From assembly GCF_014203535.1 (NCBI RefSeq), contig NZ_JACHJI010000001.1, positions 744,001-808,000 on the forward strand: a DNA stretch of 64,000 bases, written 5' to 3'. Positions 37,818 to 46,628 of the stretch are shown here, one piece after another; positions within the stretch are counted from its first letter, which is position 1, and each line of letters starts with the position of its first letter. A program made the translations under genes and the position numbers. The stretch comes from Streptomyces griseomycini. GTDB lineage: Bacteria > Actinomycetota > Actinomycetes > Streptomycetales > Streptomycetaceae. The notes beneath the pieces are model-generated. The model was given only the letters and a program-made list of their open reading frames with translations. It was not told where the DNA came from and ran no database searches.

Positions 37818-38180
37818 CGTCCACACGTGCGTCATGCGCCCGTAACCCGCCGTCCGCCAGCGGATCGAAAGTCACAGCTCGGCAAGCCCATGCGGCCGAA
37901 TGTTTTCACTTCTTGAAGGCAAGAAGCCCCGCCAAGCCCTCCGAGTGCTCATGTGAGCGGCAATCCGCACCTCTGATTTCGGTCGGTGAACGATCAAGGG
38001 GTGGCACTGAGTGCCAGACTTTGAGAAGTGCAGCCGCCCTTGATTCGCTCATCTGAGCGCAACCCTTATCAAGGGTGGCGAGAATCACGCTGCCACAGCG
38101 GGCCGGATTCCACCATGCGGACGTCCGCCGGGACGGCCGGGACCCACCCGGGACACCCGCGTGCTGAACGCACCGGCCGG
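37818..38180. other. Lower-GC intergenic stretch between ppdK and the sulfatase gene
   Basis: About 37890-38110 is distinctly less GC-rich than the surrounding genes. It contains a small hairpin (CTTCTTG and CAAGAAG arms near 37908-37925) and one marginal small frame listed separately. Promoters for both flanking divergent genes must lie here, but no consensus element is convincing. Confidence 0.4.
37906..38052 (-). CDS. Marginal 48-codon open frame
   Basis: Would encode 48 aa (MSESRAAALLKVWHSVPPLD to GLAGLLAFKK). AAGGG lies ten bases before the ATG. Codon use lacks the strong third-position GC of real genes here and the region is AT-richer, so it may be non-coding or a leader/RNA region. 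I list it because the C-terminal hydrophobic-basic end is unusual and the gap is otherwise unexplained. Confidence 0.2.
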   Translation of the reverse strand: MSESRAAALLKVWHSVPPLDRSPTEIRGADCRSHEHSEGLAGLLAFKK

Positions 38181-38257
38181 CGTACCCGTACGGAACTGCG
38201 GCGGACCCGGACCCCCACGCCGGGTCCGCCTCCTCGACCGAGTTCCGCACGGGTACG
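38181..38257 (+). promoter_or_regulatory. Long leader hairpin directly upstream of the sulfatase ribosome binding site
   Basis: Outer arms 38181-38197 and 38241-38257 match at 16 of 17 positions. Inside them is a perfect 10-bp stem (38201-38210 with 38220-38229). The structure ends at the base before GAAGG, the ribosome binding site of the GTG at 38271. Such a placement suggests an effect on translation initiation or attenuation. Confidence 0.6.
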
Positions 38258-38270
38258 GAAGGATCTCCGG

Positions 38271-39938
38271 GTGCCTGTCTCCCCACGTCTGCGCGACGCG
38301 CACCCGGCCGCCGCGCGCGCCGTCCGCCGGGGCGTCCACGCGCTCGCCGCCGCCCTCGTCCTCGGTGCCCTGCTGCTGCCCGACACCCTCGCCGGACTCC
38401 GCCCGGACCGGTTCGCGCGGATACCCGCCGAGGCCGTCGTCGGCGCCGTGCTGCTGCTCTCCCTGCCGCGGCGGCCGCGGATCGTCGCGGCCGCGCTGTG
38501 CGGGGCGGGCACCGGCGTCCTGACCGTGCTCAACCTGCTGGACATGGGGTTCACCGAGTACCTGGGCCGGAGCTTCGACGTCGTCCTCGACTGGGGGCTG
38601 CTCGACGACGCCCACGCGTACGCCGGGGACGCGATGGGCGGCACGGCCGCCGACGCCGCCGCGGTCGGTGCGGTCCTCCTCGTCCTGCTCCTGGTGACCG
38701 GTCTGGCGCTGGCCACCGTCCGGCTGGGCGAGCTGCTGGCCCGGCACCGCTCCCGCGCCGCCCCGGGCGCGCTCGTCGCGGGGACCGTGTGGATCACCTG
38801 CACCGCCCTCGGCCTCCAGGTCTCCGGCGTGCCGGTCGCCTCCGACCGGGCCGCCGGCGCCGTGCAGGCGCAGGCCCGGCGGGTGGTGGAGACCCTGCGC
38901 GACGAGGCGGCGTTCGCCCGGGAGGCGCGGGCGGACGCCTTCGGGGCCACACCGCCCGACCGGCTCGTCCCGGACCTGCGCGGCAAGGACGTCGTCTTCG
39001 CCTTCGTCGAGAGCTACGGCCGCACCGCCGTCGAGGACCCCCTGATCGCCCCCGGCGTCACCCGCACCCTCGACGCGCGCACCGAGGTGCTCGCGCGGGC
39101 CGGCTACCGCGCCCGCAGCGGCTGGCTCACCTCGGCGACCTTCGGCGGCAGCAGCTGGCTCGGCCACTCGACGGCCCTGTCCGGCCTGTGGATCGACAAC
39201 CAGCAGCGCTACCGCACCGTCACCGCCGGCGACCACCTCACCCTCACCAAGGCGTTCGAGAGGACCGGCGCCTGGGACACCGTCGGCGTCATGCCCGGCG
39301 TGCAGAAGGCCTGGCCGGAGGCCGGGTGGTACGGCCTGGACAAGGTCTACGACGCCTTCGACCTGGGCTACGAGGGCCCGAAGTTCAGCTGGTCGACCAT
39401 GCCGGACCAGTACGCCCTGGAGGCCTTCCAGCGCCTGGAGCACGGCCGTGAGCGCGACCGGCCGCTGATGGCGGAGATCATCCTGACCTCCAGCCACCAG
39501 CCCTGGGCGCCGGTCCCGGAACTGGTCGACTGGGACGAGCTCGGCGACGGTTCGGTCTTCGACGCCGTCCGGCGGGCCGGGAAGAGGCCCGCCGACGTCG
39601 TCGCCGACTCCGCCGGGTCCCGGCGGGAGTACGGCAGGTCGATCCGGTACTCGGTCACCAGCCTCACCCAGTGGCTGGAGCGCTACGGCACCGACGACAC
39701 CGTCCTGGTCTTCCTCGGCGACCACCAGCCCATCGCCCGGGTCAGCGGTCCGGACGCGAGCCGTGACGTGCCGGTGTCGATCGTCGCCAAGGACCCGGAG
39801 GTGCTGGAGAAGATCGACGGCTGGAACTGGACGGAGGGGCTCAGGCCCGCGAAGGACGCGCCGGTCTGGAAGATGAGCGCCTTCCGCGACCGCTTCCTGA
39901 CGGCGTACGGCTCCACCCCGCACCCCACCGGGGGCTGA
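38271..39938 (+). CDS. Membrane sulfatase / alkaline phosphatase superfamily protein (LtaS-like)
   Basis: A 555-aa protein with four or five N-terminal helices (about 20-195; VHALAAALVLGALLLPDTLAG is the first) and a large extracellular C-terminal domain of the sulfatase fold: VVFAFVESYGRTA near 247, where the second Ser/Thr region would hold the nucleophile and metal, SGWLTSATFGGSSWLGHSTA near 287, and FLGDHQPI near 488 supplying Asp-His metal ligands. Relatives transfer glycerol-phosphate or phosphoethanolamine to the envelope. GGAAGG lies eight bases before the GTG. Its stop codon touches the converging dusB stop with no gap. Confidence 0.8.
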   Translation: MPVSPRLRDAHPAAARAVRRGVHALAAALVLGALLLPDTLAGLRPDRFARIPAEAVVGAVLLLSLPRRPRIVAAALCGAGTGVLTVLNLLDMGFTEYLGRSFDVVLDWGLLDDAHAYAGDAMGGTAADAAAVGAVLLVLLLVTGLALATVRLGELLARHRSRAAPGALVAGTVWITCTALGLQVSGVPVASDRAAGAVQAQARRVVETLRDEAAFAREARADAFGATPPDRLVPDLRGKDVVFAFVESYGRTAVEDPLIAPGVTRTLDARTEVLARAGYRARSGWLTSATFGGSSWLGHSTALSGLWIDNQQRYRTVTAGDHLTLTKAFERTGAWDTVGVMPGVQKAWPEAGWYGLDKVYDAFDLGYEGPKFSWSTMPDQYALEAFQRLEHGRERDRPLMAEIILTSSHQPWAPVPELVDWDELGDGSVFDAVRRAGKRPADVVADSAGSRREYGRSIRYSVTSLTQWLERYGTDDTVLVFLGDHQPIARVSGPDASRDVPVSIVAKDPEVLEKIDGWNWTEGLRPAKDAPVWKMSAFRDRFLTAYGSTPHPTGG

Positions 39939-41123
39939 TCAGCCGCCGGAGGTGTCGAGCTCCGCCTCCTCGCCGACGCCCGCGCAGTCGTACGGGTCCT
40001 TCAGCCAGCCGTCCGGCAGCACCACCCGGTTGTTGCCCGAGGTACGGCCGCGGGGGCCGTCGGCGCCCACCGGCCAGGGCTGGTCGAGGTCCAGCTCGTC
40101 CAGCCCGGCCCGCAGCTCCTCCAGCGAGGAGGTGATCGCGAGCCGCTTGCGCATCTCGGAGCCGACCGCGAAGCCCTTCAGGTACCAGGCGACGTGCTTG
40201 CGGAAGTCGATCACGCCGCGGGACTCGTCGCCGATCCACTCGCCGAGCAGCGTGGCGTGCCGGACCATGACCTCGGCGACCTCGCGCAGGGTGGGCCGCA
40301 CGTAGGCGTCGGTGCGTCCCTCGAAGGCCGCCACCAGGTCGGCGAACAGCCACGGCCGCCCGAGACAGCCGCGCCCCACGACCACGCCGTCGCAGCCCGT
40401 CTCGCGCACCATCCTGAGCGCGTCCCCGGCCGACCAGATGTCGCCGTTGCCGAGCACCGGGATCTCCGGGACGTGCTCCTTCAGCCGGGCGATGGCGTCC
40501 CAGTCGGCGGTGCCGCCGTAGTGCTGGGCGGCGGTGCGGCCGTGCAGCGCGACGGCGGTCACGCCCTCCTCGACGGCGATCCGCCCGGCGTCCAGGTAGG
40601 TCAGGTGGTCGTCGTCGATGCCCTTGCGCATCTTCATCGTGACCGGCAGGTCCCCGGCGCCGCTCACGGCCTCGCGCAGGATCGACCGCAGCAGGTTCCG
40701 CTTGTACGGGAGGGCCGAACCGCCGCCCTTGCGGGTGACCTTGGGGACCGGGCAGCCGAAGTTGAGGTCGATGTGGTCGGCGAGGTCCTCCTCCGCGATC
40801 ATGCGGACGGCCTTGCCGACGGTCACCGGGTCGACGCCGTACAGCTGGATGGAGCGCGGTTTCTCGCTCGCGTCGAAACGGATCAGCTGCATGGTCTTGT
40901 CGTTGCGTTCGACCAGCGCCCGGGTGGTGATCATCTCGCTGACGAACAGCCCCTTGCCGCCGCTGAACTCCCGGCACAGGGTGCGGAAGGGCGCGTTGGT
41001 GATCCCGGCCATGGGGGCGAGCACGACGGGCGGCCGGACCGCGTGCGGGCCGATCCGCAGGGTCGGGTTCGTCGGGGTCGGGTTCGTCAGGGCCGGGTCC
41101 GGCGTGGGTGTGGGCGTGGGCAT
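39939..41123 (-). CDS. dusB: tRNA-dihydrouridine synthase DusB
   Basis: FMN enzyme that reduces specific uridines in tRNA D-loops to dihydrouridine with NADPH; 394 aa. The TIM barrel starts at PPVVLAPMAGITNAPFRTLC, the catalytic Cys is in LNFGCPVPKVTRKGGGSAL (about 110), and GRGCLGRPWLF (about 240) binds FMN phosphate. A helical tRNA-binding domain follows. The ATG at 41123 starts a Thr-Pro repeat (TPTPTP) that is probably disordered. A GTG at 41141 would add six residues. It ends exactly where the sulfatase gene ends on the other strand. Confidence 0.92.
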   Translation of the reverse strand: MPTPTPTPDPALTNPTPTNPTLRIGPHAVRPPVVLAPMAGITNAPFRTLCREFSGGKGLFVSEMITTRALVERNDKTMQLIRFDASEKPRSIQLYGVDPVTVGKAVRMIAEEDLADHIDLNFGCPVPKVTRKGGGSALPYKRNLLRSILREAVSGAGDLPVTMKMRKGIDDDHLTYLDAGRIAVEEGVTAVALHGRTAAQHYGGTADWDAIARLKEHVPEIPVLGNGDIWSAGDALRMVRETGCDGVVVGRGCLGRPWLFADLVAAFEGRTDAYVRPTLREVAEVMVRHATLLGEWIGDESRGVIDFRKHVAWYLKGFAVGSEMRKRLAITSSLEELRAGLDELDLDQPWPVGADGPRGRTSGNNRVVLPDGWLKDPYDCAGVGEEAELDTSGG

Positions 41124-41219
41124 TCCCCCATTGTCCCGCACGCCGGGGACCGCCCGTCACGGTGATCGTGCATCTGTCATCAGTCAACCGCACTGTCGAA
41201 ACGCACTACGACGGGGACC

Positions 41220-42104
41220 GTGCCCGAGCTCAGCCACGGCCGGCGCGTGCCGGTGCTCGCGATCCGCTGCATGAGCCTGCTGATCGTGAGCCTGGACAAC
41301 ACCGTCCTGAACGTCGCCCCGCCCTCCCCGCAGCGGGACCTGCACGCCACCACCTCGGGCCCGCAGTGGGCCGTCGACGCCCGCGCCCTCGTCCTCGCCT
41401 CGCCTCGCTGCTGATGCTCGCCGGCTCCACCGCCGGCCGGATCGGCCGCAGGCGGGTCTTCACGGCGGGCCCGGTGACCTTCGCCCTCGGCTCGCTGCCG
41501 TGCTCGCTCGCCCCGGACCTCGAGGCGCTGGTCGTCTTCCGCACGGTGCAGGCGGTGGGTGGGGGACGGGGGCACCTCCCAGGCCCTTGAGGCACTGGGG
41601 GAGCTCGGCCCGGTCGCCATGTCGATCATCACCCACACCTTCACCGACCCGCGTGAGCGGGCCCGCGCGATCGGCGCGTGGGGCGCGGTCGTCGGCATCC
41701 CGATGGCCGCCGGTCCGCTGGCCGGCGGTCCGCTGGCCGGCGGTCCGCTGGTGGAGTCGGTCGGCTGGCGCTCGATCTTCTGGACCAACCTGCCGGTGGG
41801 CCTCGCCGCCCTCCTGCTCACCCTGCGCTTCGTCCCGGAGTCCCGCACGCCCCGGGCCCGCCGCCCCGACCCGGTCGGCCGGCTCCCGGACATCGTCCTG
41901 TCCGGCTCCCTGACGTACGCGATCACCGAGGCCCCGCACGCCGGCCTGCCGACGGCCGCGCCCTTCGCCGGCCTCGCGCTCGCGGCCCTGGTGGTGGGTG
42001 CGGCGACCTCGGGCCGCTGGGCCCGCGGGACGGCGGAGCGGACGGCCGAGCGGCTGGAGCCGGCGGAGCCCCACCGGCCCGCGGGAGTGGGCGCGCAGCG
42101 CTGA
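41220..42104 (+). pseudogene. Frameshifted, truncated MFS (DHA2) transporter
   Basis: Pieces of a 14-helix drug exporter in two frames: SLDNTVLNVAPPSPQRDLHA, GPQWAVDARALVLAS (first frame), then LLMLAGSTAGRIGRRRVFTA to VVFRTVQAVGGG (second), then IITHTFTDPRERARAIGAWG to TLRFVPESR (first again). The first shift is a third copy of CTCGC (41394-41408), where two copies would keep the frame. The second follows a G-rich stretch of roughly 45 bp near 41556-41600. The frame ends after about eight helices, so the C-terminal half is also missing. It cannot make a working transporter. Confidence 0.85.
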
Positions 42105-42232
42105 CGCGGTGCCGGATCCCCGCCCGGACGCCCCCCGTCGATCCCGTTCCTGCCGCACACTCCTTGTCGTCGCCGAACAGGGGCACAAGAACGGCGACAC
42201 CGTGACACGGATGCCGGAAGGCCGGAGGGGCC

Positions 42233-42439
42233 ATGTCGCAGATCGACAGGAGCAAGGTCAGCCGCTGGGATCTCCACGGCCGCGAGCACGTCGTGCGGGT
42301 GCGGCGCAGCGGCGCGCGGCGCACGCTCAGATGCGACACGTGCGGCTGGCGCAGGGTCGCCCCGTTCCTGCCCTGGCTCAGGGCGCAGGAGCACCTGGCC
42401 GACGCGCACCAGGCGACGGTGAACCCGGCGGCCGCGTGA
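42233..42439 (+). CDS. Small zinc-finger-like protein
   Basis: A 68-aa basic protein with RCDTCGWRR and QEHLADAH, giving a C-x2-C...H-x4-H arrangement that could bind one zinc. It contains WDLHGREHVVRVRRSG near the start, suggestive of a small beta-alpha fold. GGAGGGG lies six bases before the ATG, and codon use is typical. Function unknown; nucleic-acid binding is possible. Confidence 0.7.
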   Translation: MSQIDRSKVSRWDLHGREHVVRVRRSGARRTLRCDTCGWRRVAPFLPWLRAQEHLADAHQATVNPAAA

Positions 42440-42561
42440 CCCCCGGGCCCGCCCCCGGGTCCGCGGCCCTCGCACCACGGGGTCCACGCCCCTCCCGGAG
42501 CCGGTGTCCGCGCAGGGGGTCTCCCGCGCGCGGGCGTGGACGGGCCGGGGGACGGTGACGT

Positions 42562-43173
42562 TCACCGCGCGGTGAACGCGAGCTTCGCCCCCAGCGCCAC
42601 GAACGACCCCGCGAAGCTCCGCCGCAGCCACGCCATCACCCGCGGCCGGGAGATGACGTGGCTGCGCACGGAGGCCGCGAGGATCCCGTACGCGGCGAAG
42701 ACGACGAAGGTCACCAGCATGAAGACGCCGCCGAGCGCGAGCATGCGCGGCACCGAGTGCGGTTCCCCGGCGCCGACGAACTGCGGCAGGAAGGCGAAGA
42801 AGAACAGCGTCAGCTTCGGGTTGAGGATGTTGATCAGCACGCCGCGCACGATCACCCGGCCCGTCGGGACGGGCGCGGCCGGCTCGTCCACCGTGATCGG
42901 CTCCTTGTCCCGGATCGTGGCCCACGCCATGTACAGCAGGTAGGCGACACCGGCGTACTTGAGGACCTGGAAGGCGGTGGCGCTGGCGTGCAGCAGCGCG
43001 GCGACGCCGGTGACCGTGGCCAGCATGTGCGGGACGGTCCCGAGCGTGCAGCCGAACGCCGCGACGACGCTCGCCCGGCGCCCGCGCGAGAGGGCGGCGG
43101 CGAGGGTGTAGACGACCCCGGTGCCGGGGGTGGCGACGACCACGAGGGTGGTCAGCAGGAACGCGATGCTCAT
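42562..43173 (-). CDS. LysE family amino-acid/metabolite exporter
   Basis: A 203-aa membrane protein with six helices and the RhtB/LysE signature: VVATPGTGVVYTLAAALSRG near the N-terminus (usually PGP) and VLINILNPKLTLFFFAFLPQF (read in two parts) near 115. It would export a small amino-acid-like solute. The actual compound is unknown. An upstream GTG (43182) adds three residues. It is flanked by glyS on the same strand, 109 bp upstream. Confidence 0.88.
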   Translation of the reverse strand: MSIAFLLTTLVVVATPGTGVVYTLAAALSRGRRASVVAAFGCTLGTVPHMLATVTGVAALLHASATAFQVLKYAGVAYLLYMAWATIRDKEPITVDEPAAPVPTGRVIVRGVLINILNPKLTLFFFAFLPQFVGAGEPHSVPRMLALGGVFMLVTFVVFAAYGILAASVRSHVISRPRVMAWLRRSFAGSFVALGAKLAFTAR

Positions 43174-43281
43174 GACACCCACCCTGGACGCACGACGGCC
43201 CCCGGCACAGGGCCACTTCGGTGCCTGTGTCGGGGACCGATCGGCGTCGGTCGTCGAGGAGCGCCTCGGTCGGGAAGTGCC

Positions 43282-44664
43282 TCAGCAGCCGATCAGACGC
43301 GCGGCCAGGTAGCCCTCGATCTGGTCCAGCGAGACGCGCTCCTGCTTCATGGAGTCGCGCTCGCGCACGGTCACCGCGTTGTCGTCCAGCGTGTCGAAGT
43401 CGACGGTCACGCAGAACGGCGTACCGATCTCGTCCTGGCGGCGGTAGCGGCGGCCGATCGCGCCGGCGTCGTCGAACTCGACGTTCCAGTGCTGCCGCAG
43501 CGCCTGCGCCAGGCCCTTCGCCTTCGGCGACAGCTCGGGGTTGCGGGACAGCGGGAGCACCGCGGCCTTCACCGGGGCCAGGCGGTGGTCGAGCCGCAGC
43601 ACGGTCCGCTTCTCCATCTTGCCCTTGGCGTTGGGCGCCTCGTCCTCGACGTAGGCGTCGAGCAGGAAGGCGAGCATCGCCCGGCCGACACCGGCCGCCG
43701 GCTCGATGACGTACGGCGTCCAGTGCTCGCCGGCCTCCTGGTCGAAGTAGGCGAGGTCCTGGCCGGAGGCCTTGGAGTGGGCGGAGAGGTCGTAGTCGGT
43801 GCGGTTGGCGACGCCCTCGAGCTCGCCCCACTCGCTGCCGCCGAACTGGAAGCGGTACTCGATGTCAGCGGTGCGCTTGGAGTAGTGGGAGAGCTTCTCC
43901 TGCGGGTGCTCGTACCACCGCATGTTCTCCTCGCGCAGGCCGAGACCGGTGTACCAGTTCCAGCGCTGCTCCATCCAGTACTCCTGCCACTTCTCGTCCT
44001 CGCCCGGCTTGACGAAGAACTCCATCTCCATCTGCTCGAACTCGCGGGTGCGGAAGATGAAGTTGCCGGGCGTGATCTCGTTGCGGAAGGACTTGCCCAT
44101 CTGGGCGATGCCGAACGGCGGCTTCTTGCGCGAAGCGACCTGCACCAGGGCGAAGTTGGTGAAGATGCCCTGGGCGGTCTCGGGGCGCAGGTAGGCGATG
44201 GAGCCGGAGTCCTGCGTCGGGCCGAGGTGGGTGGAGAGCAGGCCCGAGAACTGCTTGGGCTCGGTGAAGGTGCCCTTGTTGCCGCAGTTGGGGCAGTTGA
44301 GGTCGGCGAGGCCGTTCTCCGGGGCGTGCCCCTTCTTCTCCTCGTACGCCTCCTCCAGGTGGTCCGCGCGGAACCGCTTGTGGCAGGAGGTGCATTCGGT
44401 CAGGGGGTCCGTGAAGGTCGCGACGTGGCCGGAGGCGACCCACACGTCCGGGGCCAGGATCACGGAGGAGTCGATACCGACCACGTCCTCGCGCGAGGTG
44501 ACCATGTAGCGCCACCACTGGCGCTTGAGGTTCTCCTTGAGCTCGACACCCAGCGGCCCGTAGTCCCAGGCGGCACGCTGGCCGCCGTAGATCTCACTGC
44601 AGGGGAATACGAAGCCACGGCGCTTGCTCAGGCTGACGATGGTGTCGATCTTGTCGGCGGCCAC
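43282..44664 (-). CDS. glyS: Glycyl-tRNA synthetase, single-subunit type
   Basis: Charges tRNA-Gly; 460 aa, the usual length for the actinobacterial alpha2 class II enzyme. Motif 2 region [19 protein letters not shown] and [14 protein letters not shown] are visible, and motif 3 as [19 protein letters not shown] zinc-binding insert carries CTSCHKRF and CPNCGNKG. The C-terminal anticodon-binding domain follows. The GTG start has AGAGAG about six bases upstream. It is divergent from znuA. Confidence 0.96.
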   Translation of the reverse strand: MAADKIDTIVSLSKRRGFVFPCSEIYGGQRAAWDYGPLGVELKENLKRQWWRYMVTSREDVVGIDSSVILAPDVWVASGHVATFTDPLTECTSCHKRFRADHLEEAYEEKKGHAPENGLADLNCPNCGNKGTFTEPKQFSGLLSTHLGPTQDSGSIAYLRPETAQGIFTNFALVQVASRKKPPFGIAQMGKSFRNEITPGNFIFRTREFEQMEMEFFVKPGEDEKWQEYWMEQRWNWYTGLGLREENMRWYEHPQEKLSHYSKRTADIEYRFQFGGSEWGELEGVANRTDYDLSAHSKASGQDLAYFDQEAGEHWTPYVIEPAAGVGRAMLAFLLDAYVEDEAPNAKGKMEKRTVLRLDHRLAPVKAAVLPLSRNPELSPKAKGLAQALRQHWNVEFDDAGAIGRRYRRQDEIGTPFCVTVDFDTLDDNAVTVRERDSMKQERVSLDQIEGYLAARLIGC

Positions 44665-44788
44665 GGTGCTCTCTTCATTACGACGACGGGCGACGAAGCG
44701 AGATGCTTCCAGCGAATGACTCAGGTTACCGGCGGGGACGGTCCCACGACCAAATCGGTCCCCCCGTGCGGACCTCCTACCTGGTTTG

Positions 44789-44826
44789 TTGACAACGGTT
44801 TCCATATTTGTTGAAAATGACTGTCA
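44789..44826 (+). promoter_or_regulatory. Zur box overlapping the znuA promoter and start codon
   Basis: TGAAAATGACTGTCA (44812-44826) matches 13 of 15 bases of the Zur consensus TGAAAATGATTTTCA. A TTGACA -35 (44789-44794) is 18 bp from a GAAAAT -10 (44813-44818) inside the box, and transcription would start about at the A of the ATG. Zn-bound Zur on this site would block RNA polymerase directly. Confidence 0.85.
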
Positions 44827-45833
44827 TGAACGTACGACGACGCCCCATATCCGCGGCCGCCGTGGCCGCGGTCACCGCCCTCGGTCTCGGCACCCTGTCC
44901 GCCTGCTCCTCCGACAGCGCCGCCGCGGGCAACACCGACAAGTTCGACGTCGTCGCGTCGTTCTACCCGATGGCGTTCCTCGCCGAGCAGATCGGCGGCG
45001 AGCACGTCGACGTCACCAGCCTCACCGAGCCCGGGCAGGAGCCGCACGACCTGGAGATCAGTGCCAAGCAGACCGCGCAGCTCCAGGAGTCCGACGCGGC
45101 GCTCTACCTCAAGGGCCTGCAGCCCTCCGTCGACGAGGCCATCGGTCAGTCCGGGATCGGGACGAAGATCGACGCGGCCGGCCTGACCTCCCTGGAGGAG
45201 CACGCCGACGAGCACGGCCACGAGGGCGAGGGGGAGCACGCCCACGAGGACGAACACGCCCACGAGGACGAACACGCCCACGAGGACGAGCACGGCCACG
45301 AGCACGAGGGCGGCAAGGACCCCCACGTCTGGCTCGACCCGGTCAAGTACGCCGAGGTCGCCGAGGGCGTCGGCAAGGCCTTCGAGAAGGCCGACCCGGA
45401 CCACGCCGCCGACTACCGGAAGAACACCGAGGCGCTGGTCGAGAAGCTGAACGGCCTGGACGCGAAGTTCGAGACCGGCCTGAAGGACAAGAAGACCGAC
45501 GTCTTCATCACCACGCACGCCGCCTTCGGCTACCTCGCCGAGCGCTACGGCCTGACCGAGGAGGCCATCAACGGCCTCGACCCCGAGTCCGAGCCCAGCG
45601 GCGCCCGCGTGAAGGAACTCGCGGAGACGGCCGAGGCCGACGGCGTCACCACCGTCTTCTACGAGACGCTCGTCAGCGACGAGACCGCGAAGACCCTCGC
45701 CACCGACGCCGGGCTGAAGACGGACGTCCTCGACCCGATCGAGGGCATCACCGACGAGTCCCGCGGCGACGACTACTTCCAGGTCATGGAGTCCAACCTC
45801 AAGGCCCTGCAGACGGCTCTGGGCGCCAAGTGA
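44826..45833 (+). CDS. znuA: High-affinity zinc ABC transporter, substrate-binding lipoprotein
   Basis: A 335-aa cluster A-I binding protein that captures Zn2+ outside the cell for ZnuBC. Lipoprotein signal with lipobox LSAC (Cys27). Zinc ligands are seen as His74 (EPHDLEI), a His near 168 (KDPHVWLDP), a His in FITTHAAFGYLA and an Asp near the C-terminus. Between the first two is a long His/Glu/Asp-rich loop (about 126-160), a feature of ZnuA thought to collect or sense zinc. There is no ribosome binding site, in line with a leaderless transcript. Confidence 0.94.
   Translation: MNVRRRPISAAAVAAVTALGLGTLSACSSDSAAAGNTDKFDVVASFYPMAFLAEQIGGEHVDVTSLTEPGQEPHDLEISAKQTAQLQESDAALYLKGLQPSVDEAIGQSGIGTKIDAAGLTSLEEHADEHGHEGEGEHAHEDEHAHEDEHAHEDEHGHEHEGGKDPHVWLDPVKYAEVAEGVGKAFEKADPDHAADYRKNTEALVEKLNGLDAKFETGLKDKKTDVFITTHAAFGYLAERYGLTEEAINGLDPESEPSGARVKELAETAEADGVTTVFYETLVSDETAKTLATDAGLKTDVLDPIEGITDESRGDDYFQVMESNLKALQTALGAK
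45234..45305 (+). repeat. 18-bp in-frame tandem repeat encoding the ZnuA His loop
   Basis: Three full copies (45234-45251, 45252-45269, 45270-45287) and a partial fourth encode the hexapeptide HAHEDE. Copies 2 and 3 are identical and copy 1 differs at one base, so loop length probably varies between strains by slippage. Confidence 0.85.
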
Positions 45834-45856
45834 TCGATCCATCGGAGGACGGCGGC

Positions 45857-46624
45857 ATGACCGAACCCGTCATATCCCTGCGCGGCGTCCGCGCCGAACT
45901 CGGCTCGCGCCCCGTCCTGCGCGGCATCGACCTCACCGTGCGCCGCGGTGAGGTCGTCGCCCTGCTCGGCGCGAACGGCTCCGGCAAGTCGACGGCCGTG
46001 CGCAGCGTCATCGGCCAGGTGCCGGTCAGCGCCGGCGAGGTCGAGCTGTTCGGCACCCCCCGGCGCCGGTTCCGCGACTGGGCGCGCGTGGGCTACGTCC
46101 CGCAGCGCACCACCGCCGCGGGCGGGGTGCCGGCGACGGTGACCGAGGTCGTCTCCTCGGGCCGCCTGGCGCGCTCCCGCTTCGGCGTCTTCCGCAAGGC
46201 CGACCGCGAGGCGGTGCGCCGCGCCCTGGACCTGGTCGGCATGGCGGACCGGGCCAAGGACTCCGTCGACGCGCTCTCCGGCGGCCAGCACCAGCGGGTG
46301 CTGATCGCCCGCGCGCTCGCCGCCGGACCGGAACTGCTGATCATGGACGAGCCGATGGCGGGCGTGGACCTGGCCAGCCAGGAGGTCCTCGCCGAGACCC
46401 TGCGGCACCAGGTCGCCGAGGGCGCCACCGTCCTGCTCGTCCTGCACGAACTGGGCCCGCTGGAGCCCCTGATCGACCGGGCGGTCGTGCTGCGCGACGG
46501 CTGCGTCCTGCACGACGGCCCGCCCCCGAAGGCCGTCGGCCAGCACGCGCTGCCCGGCCACGACCACGTCCACCCGCACGCACCGGCGGGCGCTGAACCG
46601 ATCCGCACGGGACTGCTGAGCTGA
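45857..46624 (+). CDS. znuC: Zinc ABC transporter ATP-binding protein
   Basis: A 255-aa ATPase driving zinc import. Walker A GANGSGKST (about 38-46), Q-loop near YVPQRTT, signature LSGGQHQRV (about 140) and Walker B LLIMDEPMAGVD are all intact, with H-loop LVLHELG. The C-terminus is His-rich (GHDHVHPHAP), possibly a further zinc contact. GGAGGA lies before the ATG, which follows znuA by 23 bp. It pairs with ZnuB. Confidence 0.93.
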   Translation: MTEPVISLRGVRAELGSRPVLRGIDLTVRRGEVVALLGANGSGKSTAVRSVIGQVPVSAGEVELFGTPRRRFRDWARVGYVPQRTTAAGGVPATVTEVVSSGRLARSRFGVFRKADREAVRRALDLVGMADRAKDSVDALSGGQHQRVLIARALAAGPELLIMDEPMAGVDLASQEVLAETLRHQVAEGATVLLVLHELGPLEPLIDRAVVLRDGCVLHDGPPPKAVGQHALPGHDHVHPHAPAGAEPIRTGLLS

Positions 46625-46628
46625 TCCG

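Noticed and set aside
45234..45305. CRISPR-like short repeats
   Set aside because: These are in-frame codons of the ZnuA histidine loop.
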